A stretch of 8,975 nt of DNA from Serpentinimonas sp. (GTDB lineage: Bacteria > Pseudomonadota > Gammaproteobacteria > Burkholderiales > Burkholderiaceae_C), in assembly GCA_025458665.1 (NCBI GenBank), contig JALOSG010000188.1:1-8975 (forward strand). The letters run 5' to 3'. This document shows, piece after piece, positions 1-4,358 of the stretch. Made by a program: the position numbers and the translations under genes. The notes under the pieces were generated by a model. That model searched no databases, was not told the DNA's origin, and saw only the letters and a program-made list of their open reading frames with translations. Each line of letters opens with the position of its first letter. Positions within the stretch are counted from its first letter, which is position 1.

Positions 1-669
1 GCCTGGATGGAAACCTTCCGCCAGCTCATGGCCTTCCCCATGTTTGCCACCGTGGTGTGGCTGGTGTGGGTGCTGGGCCAGCAAAGTGGCATAGACGGTG
101 CGGCTGCCCTCCTCATGCTGCTGGTGGCGCTGGCGCTGGTCATCTGGGCACTGGCAGGGCCGCGCGCTGGCCATGGTGCACCGCCATCCACCGGACGGCG
201 CGTGCTGTCTGGCGTTTCGGTGGCGGCACTGGCCTGGCTCGTGTGGGCCATAGGCCCCAACGTGACGCAGGTGCCGCAAGGCCCAACGGCGGAGAGCAGC
301 AGCGCCAGCGTGCCCACCACCCAGGCCGGCGTGGTTTGGCAGGCCTGGACCCCCGAACGGGAAGCCGAACTGCTGGCGCAGGGCCGGCCTGTGTTCGTGG
401 ACTTCACTGCCGCGTGGTGCGTGACCTGCCAATACAACAAGCGCACCACCCTGGCCGATGCCGCCGTACTGAGCGATGTGGCCAGCAAGAACGTGGCCCT
501 GCTGCGCGCCGACTGGACGCGGCGCGACCCGCTCATCACCGAAGCCCTGGCGCGCCTGGGCCGCAATGGTGTGCCCGTGTACGTGATCTACAACAACGGC
601 AGACCCCCGGTGGTGCTGTCCGAGATTCTGAGTGTGGAGGAGGTCCGCACGGCTCTGGCCGCCCTTTGA
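1..669 (+). CDS. dsbD: C-terminal part of a DsbD/ScsB-type thiol:disulfide interchange protein (5' end outside window)
   Basis: Frame 1 is open from the left edge to TGA at 667-669, giving 222 residues. The gene begins upstream, so the first Met (position 7) is probably internal. About three hydrophobic segments are visible (roughly residues 10-26, 35-53 and 70-86). They are followed by a thioredoxin-like domain (about 115-222) with the redox motif C140-V-T-C143 inside DFTAAWCVTC, and a later GVPVYVIY stretch that supplies the cis-proline. In this family the membrane domain passes electrons from cytoplasmic thioredoxin to the C-terminal periplasmic domain, which reduces periplasmic partners. 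The WMETFRQLMAFPMF stretch resembles the ScsB-like branch more than E. coli DsbD, so the symbol is at family level only. A redoxin gene follows after 41 nt and is a plausible client or co-transcribed partner (inference). Confidence 0.88.
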   Translation, partial: AWMETFRQLMAFPMFATVVWLVWVLGQQSGIDGAAALLMLLVALALVIWALAGPRAGHGAPPSTGRRVLSGVSVAALAWLVWAIGPNVTQVPQGPTAESSSASVPTTQAGVVWQAWTPEREAELLAQGRPVFVDFTAAWCVTCQYNKRTTLADAAVLSDVASKNVALLRADWTRRDPLITEALARLGRNGVPVYVIYNNGRPPVVLSEILSVEEVRTALAAL

Positions 670-670
670 C

Positions 671-688
671 GAAACCCGGCGAGGTTTC
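671..688 (+). other. Small inverted repeat between the dsbD-like and redoxin genes
   Basis: GAAACC (671-676) and GGTTTC (683-688) form a perfect 6-bp stem with a 6-nt loop, starting one base after the dsbD-like stop codon. No T-tract follows, so it does not look like a normal intrinsic terminator. It could be an RNA processing or stability element, or chance. Confidence 0.3.
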
Positions 689-710
689 ACCCGATAGGAG
701 TTTGCTACCT

Positions 711-1346
711 ATGAAACGACGCGATTTCTCTCTGCTGGGCGCCAGCGCACTGGTGCTGCCCGCCACCGCCATGCTCACGCTGCCCACGGCGCTGCACGCC
801 GCAGTCCCGGGCCAACCCGCGCCCAACTTCACCCTCACCAACACCGAGGGCAAACCGGTGAGCCTGGCCGATTTCAAGGGCAAGCCGGTGGTGCTGGAAT
901 GGAACAACCCCGGCTGCCCCTTCGTGCGCAAGCACTACGAGGGCAACTTCCAGGCCTTGCAGAAAGAGTACGGCGCCAAGGGCGTGGTGTGGCTGGCCAT
1001 CAATTCCACCGAGGAAATGAGCAGTGACTACATGGCGCCGGCGGTTTGGTCCCGCTGGATGAAGGACAAGGGCGCAGCCCCCACTGCCATGCTCATGGAC
1101 ACCGATGGCCAGGTGGGCCGGGCTTACTCGGCGCGCGTCACGCCGCACATGTACATCATCAATGCGCAGGGCGTGCTGGTGTACGCGGGCGCCATAGACA
1201 GCATCCCCTCGGCACGGGTTTCGGACATTGAAAAAGCCACCAACTACGTGCGCCAGGGGCTCGATGAGTTGTTGGCAGGCAAGCCACTGAGCGTCAGCAG
1301 CAACCAGGCCTACGGCTGCACCATCAAGTACAAGAGCGCGGCCTGA
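711..1346 (+). CDS. Tat-exported peroxiredoxin-like redoxin (AhpC/TSA-type thioredoxin fold)
   Basis: This gene encodes 211 residues. The ATG at 711 is supported by AGGAG at 696-700 (10-nt spacing). The N-terminus carries KRRDFSLL, a twin-arginine-like motif, then a hydrophobic stretch ending ALHA, with likely cleavage after residue 30 or 31. The mature protein has the redoxin opening (GQPAPNFTL), a FKGKPVVLEWNNPGCPF strand-turn with C69, a T-P-H segment in the position of the thioredoxin cis-proline region, and a second cysteine, C203, in a C-terminal YGCTIKY motif. There is no CxxC: the second position of a classical thioredoxin motif is Val (C-P-F-V). This fits the peroxiredoxin-like families of unknown substrate (PRX-like 1 type, from memory). 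Expected location is the periplasm. Its place 41 nt after the dsbD-like gene suggests an electron supply from it (inference). Peroxidase activity is not shown by the sequence. Confidence 0.88.
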   Translation: MKRRDFSLLGASALVLPATAMLTLPTALHAAVPGQPAPNFTLTNTEGKPVSLADFKGKPVVLEWNNPGCPFVRKHYEGNFQALQKEYGAKGVVWLAINSTEEMSSDYMAPAVWSRWMKDKGAAPTAMLMDTDGQVGRAYSARVTPHMYIINAQGVLVYAGAIDSIPSARVSDIEKATNYVRQGLDELLAGKPLSVSSNQAYGCTIKYKSAA

Positions 1347-1382
1347 GCCCGCCAGCCCGCCTGCGCCACTTAGGCCGCTCAC

Positions 1383-1397
1383 GGCGCGCTGCGCGCC
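1383..1397 (+). other. GC-rich hairpin downstream of the redoxin gene
   Basis: GGCGCG (1383-1388) and CGCGCC (1392-1397) form a perfect 6-bp stem with a CTG loop, 36 nt after the redoxin stop. A short CCC-GTC-GGG dyad (1399-1407) follows. No T-tract is present, so intrinsic termination is uncertain. It may be an mRNA 3'-end stability element or a copy of a short extragenic palindrome; only one copy was noticed here. Confidence 0.35.
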
Positions 1398-1426
1398 TCC
1401 CGTCGGGATGCCCCGCACCACCTAGC

Positions 1427-1471
1427 CAGAAGGTCGGTACGGGGCCGCGAGTGGCGACTCTGCACCTTCTG
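1427..1471 (+). repeat. 8-bp perfect inverted repeat in the fimT leader
   Basis: CAGAAGGT (1427-1434) is exactly complementary to ACCTTCTG (1464-1471), enclosing 29 nt. It lies just upstream of the larger ribosome-site hairpin at 1481-1519 and shares the same AAGGT/ACCTT core. It may be part of a structured 5' leader or a protein-binding dyad. The function is unknown. Confidence 0.4.
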
Positions 1472-1480
1472 TAACGCGGC

Positions 1481-1530
1481 ACTCCAGACTACCTTCGGCA
1501 GCAAGGTTTTGTCTGGAGTCCACCTTGCTG
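1481..1530 (+). promoter_or_regulatory. Candidate bistable RNA hairpin covering the fimT ribosome site and start codon
   Basis: ACTCCAGAC (1481-1489) pairs perfectly with GTCTGGAGT (1511-1519). Inside it ACCTT (1491-1495) pairs with AAGGT (1503-1507), leaving a 7-nt loop. The right outer arm contains GGAG (1515-1518), the only good Shine-Dalgarno sequence for the fimT TTG at 1525 (6-nt spacer), so this fold would hide it. Separately, CAGCAAGGT (1499-1507) is exactly complementary over 9 nt to ACCTTGCTG (1522-1530), which includes the start codon. The two folds share AAGGT and so exclude each other. The complementarities are seen directly in the sequence; a regulatory role is inference. Alternatives are a DNA operator (arm centres 30 bp apart) or chance. 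Confidence 0.5.
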
Positions 1531-2115
1531 CGCACCCCCTGCCGGGCACACTGTCTGGCTTCCTCTCTGGCCTCGGCCCAGCGGGGATTCACCCTCGTCG
1601 AGTTGCTGATCACCATCAGCCTGCTGGGCATTGTGCTGGCGGTTGGCATACCCTCGTTCCAGGACCTCATCCGCAGCAACCAGGCGTCGGCGCTGGGGGT
1701 GGAGTTCTCGCGGGATGTGTCGCGGGCGCGCTCCGAAGCCATCAGCACCAACCGCTGCGTGAAGATGTGCCAGAGCGACGCCGGCAGCGGTACCTGCGCC
1801 ACCACCGGCAACGACTGGCAGCGCGGCTGGGTGATGTTTGCACTGCCGGCCAGTTGCAACACGGCGGCCAACGCCAGCGCCCAAGGCGCCCGCCTGCTGG
1901 GGGTTCGCTACGGCAATGCACCCGGCTTCACCCTGGCCGCAGCACCTGCCCAGGCCACACTGGTGTTCGACCCCCGTGGTGTGGTGCTCGCCGGTGGCAA
2001 CGCCCACTATGTGCTGACCTACGTGCCCGAAGGGGCAGGTGGCCGCTATTCGCGCAGCATCTGCGTGTCGGCCATGGGGCGTGTGAACCTGCAGCGCAGT
2101 GTGCTCGCATGCTGA
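1525..2115 (+). CDS. fimT: FimT/GspH-type minor pseudopilin
   Basis: This gene encodes 196 residues and starts at TTG 1525, the only usable start in this frame with a ribosome site (GGAG 1515-1518). The class III signal is QRG|FTLVELL, with predicted PilD cleavage between G21 and F22 and the canonical Glu at +5 (E26). The hydrophobic N-terminal helix follows (about 22-45). RSEAI (69-73) after the helix is typical of FimT/GspH. Cysteines C78, C82 and C91 and a C-terminal pair C180/C196 (around ICVSAMGR) could form disulfides. Minor pilins of this type sit in the inner membrane and then at the pilus base or tip as part of the assembly-priming complex; in some species FimT also binds DNA, which cannot be judged here. 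It heads the operon, and translation may be limited by the leader structure and the non-ATG start. Confidence 0.9.
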   Translation: MLRTPCRAHCLASSLASAQRGFTLVELLITISLLGIVLAVGIPSFQDLIRSNQASALGVEFSRDVSRARSEAISTNRCVKMCQSDAGSGTCATTGNDWQRGWVMFALPASCNTAANASAQGARLLGVRYGNAPGFTLAAAPAQATLVFDPRGVVLAGGNAHYVLTYVPEGAGGRYSRSICVSAMGRVNLQRSVLAC

Positions 2116-2756
2116 GTCGCCACCCTGCCCTGCCTCCCCGCCGGCATAGGCGCCATTGCACGCACCAGCGCGGCGTGAGCCTGCTGGAGGTGCTGGTGTC
2201 CATCGTGGTGTTCAGTGTGGGTCTGCTGGGCATGCTGGGCATGCAAACCATCACGCTGCGCTACGAACAGGGCGCCTGGGCGCGCAACGCGGTAGGTGTG
2301 GCCACCGCCGACATTGCCGAGCGCGTGCGCACCGTGACACAGCCCACCGCGGCCGCCTCTGTGGCCGCCCTGTTCAACTCCACCAGCACCTACGCGGCCG
2401 AGCGGGCGCGCATGGAGAGCGCGGGCTACCTGACCCCGGGCGCCGACTGCATGGGCAATGCCTGCACGCCGGCCGAGCTGGCCGCCTACCACCTCACCGA
2501 ATGGCGTGCGGGTCTGGCCGATTCCCTGCCGCAGGCGGCAGGCTTCATTTCGCCCGTGGGCGCGGGCGCAGCGCCGCTGGCTTTCCAGGTGGTGGTGGCC
2601 TGGAGCGACAAAGACCTGACCGACGCCAACAACAACCTGGCACCCGCCACGCAGTGCGCCGCCGGTGATGCCGGCATAGCCGCGCGTTCCTGCTGCCCTG
2701 CCGCCCTGCTGGCACCTGCCGGCGTGCGTTGTGCCATCAGCCAATTCACGCCATGA
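2109..2756 (+). CDS. pilV: Type IV pilus minor pilin PilV
   Basis: This gene encodes 215 residues. The ATG at 2109 lies inside the end of fimT (7-nt overlap, ATGCTGA), so translation is probably coupled. A long basic leader ends in HQRG, with cleavage after G22, giving V+1 S L L E with Glu at +5 (E27), followed by a hydrophobic helix (VLVSIVVFSVGLLGML). The RYEQGAWARN region and the later ACTPAELAAYHLTEW block match the PilV pattern of betaproteobacteria. Paired cysteines (DCMGNAC, SCC, RC) suggest disulfides. PilV acts with FimT, PilW and PilX in the priming complex that carries PilY1 and nucleates pilus assembly in the inner membrane. Confidence 0.92.
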   Translation: MLSRHPALPPRRHRRHCTHQRGVSLLEVLVSIVVFSVGLLGMLGMQTITLRYEQGAWARNAVGVATADIAERVRTVTQPTAAASVAALFNSTSTYAAERARMESAGYLTPGADCMGNACTPAELAAYHLTEWRAGLADSLPQAAGFISPVGAGAAPLAFQVVVAWSDKDLTDANNNLAPATQCAAGDAGIAARSCCPAALLAPAGVRCAISQFTP

Positions 2757-3742
2757 ACGGCAGGCACCCCACACCCCCTGGCCTCCAATGCGGCACCACC
2801 ATTGTGGAAATCATGGTCACGCTGGCCATCGGCCTATTCATCACGCTGGCGGTGGCGGTGGCCTATGTGGCTTCGCGCACTACCGCCACGGCGGTAGACA
2901 GCCAGTCGCGCATGAACGAGGCGGGCAAGCAGGCGCTCGACTTTCTGGCCCGCGAGGTGCAAATGGCCGGCTTCTACCCGGCCAGCGTCACCGATCCGGT
3001 GCAGCCGTCGCTGCGCGGCCGATACAGCAACATCAAGGGCCAGCCGGCCTACCAAGGCGGCATTTTTGGCTGCGACAACGCGCCCTTCCTGCCTTCGGCG
3101 GGCGGCTGTGGCGCCGTGGTGGCCGGCGCACCCGACAGTCTGGTGGTCAACTACTTTGTACCCACCAGCCCGCGCGATGTGGGTGTGGCCAACGCCTCGG
3201 TGGGCCGCGACTGTCTGAACCAGCCCCTGGCCACCGACCCCGACAACGCCGCGCGCGCGGCAGCCGGCTTGCCACTGCTGCTCTCCAATCGGTTCACGGC
3301 CACCGCGTCGGGCTACGACAGTGCCGTGGGCGCGGTGAACGTGCGCGTGGACACGCTGGCGCTGGCCTGCAATGGCAACGGCGTGGCGCTGCCCACGGAC
3401 AACTATGCCCAGCTTTACGAAGGCGTGGCGCAACTGGTGTTCCGCTACGCGGTGCACGACTTCAGCAGCGGAGAAACCCCGCAGCGCTTTTTCACCGCCA
3501 CCGAGGTGAGCGCCATGCCCGTCATGCAGGAACGCAACGGCTGGCAGAGGGTGTCGGGCGTGAGCATCTGTGTGCTCATGCGCTCGCTGGTGCCTTCCCG
3601 CACGGCATCGCAGGGGGCCGGCGGCGCCACCTACACCGACTGCAGCGGCAACGCGGTCAGCCCGGGCGCCAATGACCGCTTCTTCTACCAGCGCTTCGCC
3701 CGCGTGGTGGCCGTGCGCAACCAACTCACCGGGCTGCAATAA
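2753..3742 (+). CDS. pilW: Type IV pilus assembly protein PilW (minor pilin)
   Basis: This gene encodes 329 residues. I chose the ATG at 2753 because it forms an ATGA overlap with the pilV stop and gives a normal 14-residue leader; a TTG at 2729 in the same frame is less likely. The prepilin site is QCG|TTIVEIMV, with an unusual Thr at +1 but Glu at +5 (E19), then a hydrophobic helix. KQALDFLAREVQMAGFYP is the signature PilW segment after the helix. The C-terminus (FYQRFARVVAVRNQ) is also typical. It has several cysteines, including GC/GGC and DC pairs. The length is normal for the family. It is the largest of the minor pilins and probably serves as a link in the PilV-W-X tip subcomplex beneath PilY1 (known from Pseudomonas; inferred here). 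Confidence 0.93.
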   Translation: MNGRHPTPPGLQCGTTIVEIMVTLAIGLFITLAVAVAYVASRTTATAVDSQSRMNEAGKQALDFLAREVQMAGFYPASVTDPVQPSLRGRYSNIKGQPAYQGGIFGCDNAPFLPSAGGCGAVVAGAPDSLVVNYFVPTSPRDVGVANASVGRDCLNQPLATDPDNAARAAAGLPLLLSNRFTATASGYDSAVGAVNVRVDTLALACNGNGVALPTDNYAQLYEGVAQLVFRYAVHDFSSGETPQRFFTATEVSAMPVMQERNGWQRVSGVSICVLMRSLVPSRTASQGAGGATYTDCSGNAVSPGANDRFFYQRFARVVAVRNQLTGLQ

Positions 3743-4280
3743 ATGCGCGGAATCTCCCTGCCTGTGGTGCTCATTTTTCTGGTGGTGGTGTCCCTGCTGG
3801 CCACGGTGGGCGTGCGGCGCGCCACCGTGAACGAAACCCTCACCCGCAACCAGCTCGATTTCGATGTGGCCCGTCAGGCCGCCGAAGCGGCGCTGCGGGA
3901 CGGGGAGCGCGATGTCTTCCTGGCCAACGGCACCGCGCAGCCCAACGCTCTGTGCAACCGTGCCGAAGACCGCGAAAACGGTAGCGGTAAAACACCCCCG
4001 GCAGACACGCTGGACAACACCTGCCCGCGCGGGCAATGCCAGTTCGAGGCCAGCTACTACGCCGCCAGCAACTTCGACACCGGCGCCAACCCCCAGCCCT
4101 GCCCGGTGCTGGCCCTTCACCGGCGCTGCGCGCCTGGCGGCAGTGGCACAGCAGCCGGAATACCTCATCGAGTACCTGTCCCTGGACCCCGATGCCCGGA
4201 TGGCGCGTGTCACCGCGCGCGGCTTCGGTACCGACCCCGCGGTGGAAGTGGTGGTGCAGAGCTATCTGGCGCTGGATTGA
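3743..4280 (+). pseudogene. pilX: Minor pilin PilX, split by a single-base frameshift
   Basis: The start ATG at 3743 directly follows the pilW TAA in the same frame. The N-terminus is MRG|ISLPVVLIFLVV, a 3-residue leader with no Glu at +5, as is usual for the PilX N-terminal family. It runs through RQAAEAALRDGERD, typical of PilX, to about PQPCPVLA. After that the frame turns to low-complexity Arg/Pro/His sequence. The other frame (position mod 3 = 0) continues with QQPEYLIEYLSLDPD and ends TARGFG...VVVQSYLALD at TGA 4278-4280, the classic PilX C-terminus. Dropping one base between about 4090 and 4115 gives a normal 178-residue PilX. The best candidates are the C runs 4113-4115 or 4090-4094. 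The cause may be a sequencing error or a genuine mutation. Without correction, ribosomes would run on to 5212, through the pilY1 start. Confidence 0.85.
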
Positions 4281-4358
4281 AACCCGCCACCCCACGCATC
4301 CCCCAACAGCACCGACGCACACCCGGGCGCACCCCAGCACCCCCACCAAGGCACCACC
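4281..4358 (+). other. C-rich, G- and T-poor spacer between pilX and pilY1
   Basis: By hand count the 78 nt contain 45 C, 20 A, 12 G and 1 T. Such unpaired C-rich RNA resembles Rho-utilisation sites, and this is the only sizeable gap inside the pilus operon. It ends in AAGG (4348-4351), the likely weak ribosome site of pilY1. No hairpin terminator was seen. Rho loading is inference. Confidence 0.4.

Noticed and set aside
1347..1524. Sigma-70 or sigma-54 promoter, or a c-di-GMP (GEMM) riboswitch, before fimT
   Set aside because: Only weak matches (for example TGTAAC at 1470-1475 as a -10 box) without a convincing -35; no GG-N10-GC element and no GEMM core sequence found. A promoter is expected here but I cannot place it.
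1481..1530. Intrinsic transcription terminator in the fimT leader
   Set aside because: The stem is not followed by a T-tract on either strand, and the right arm coincides with the ribosome site.
2729..3742. TTG at 2729 as the pilW start
   Set aside because: It would lie deep in pilV and lengthen the leader. ATG 2753 gives the common ATGA coupling and a normal prepilin leader.
4106..4120. Programmed +1 frameshifting in pilX
   Set aside because: The GCC CTT CAC context offers no good re-pairing for the P-site tRNA, no stop or rare-codon pause is evident, and programmed shifts are not known to me in pilX. A base error or mutation is simpler.
2834..4213. Long minus-strand open frames, including a 459-residue one
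   Set aside because: They lie opposite pilW/pilX, are rich in Ala/Gly/His/Arg/Val with no recognisable domain, and are the usual antisense shadows in high-GC DNA.
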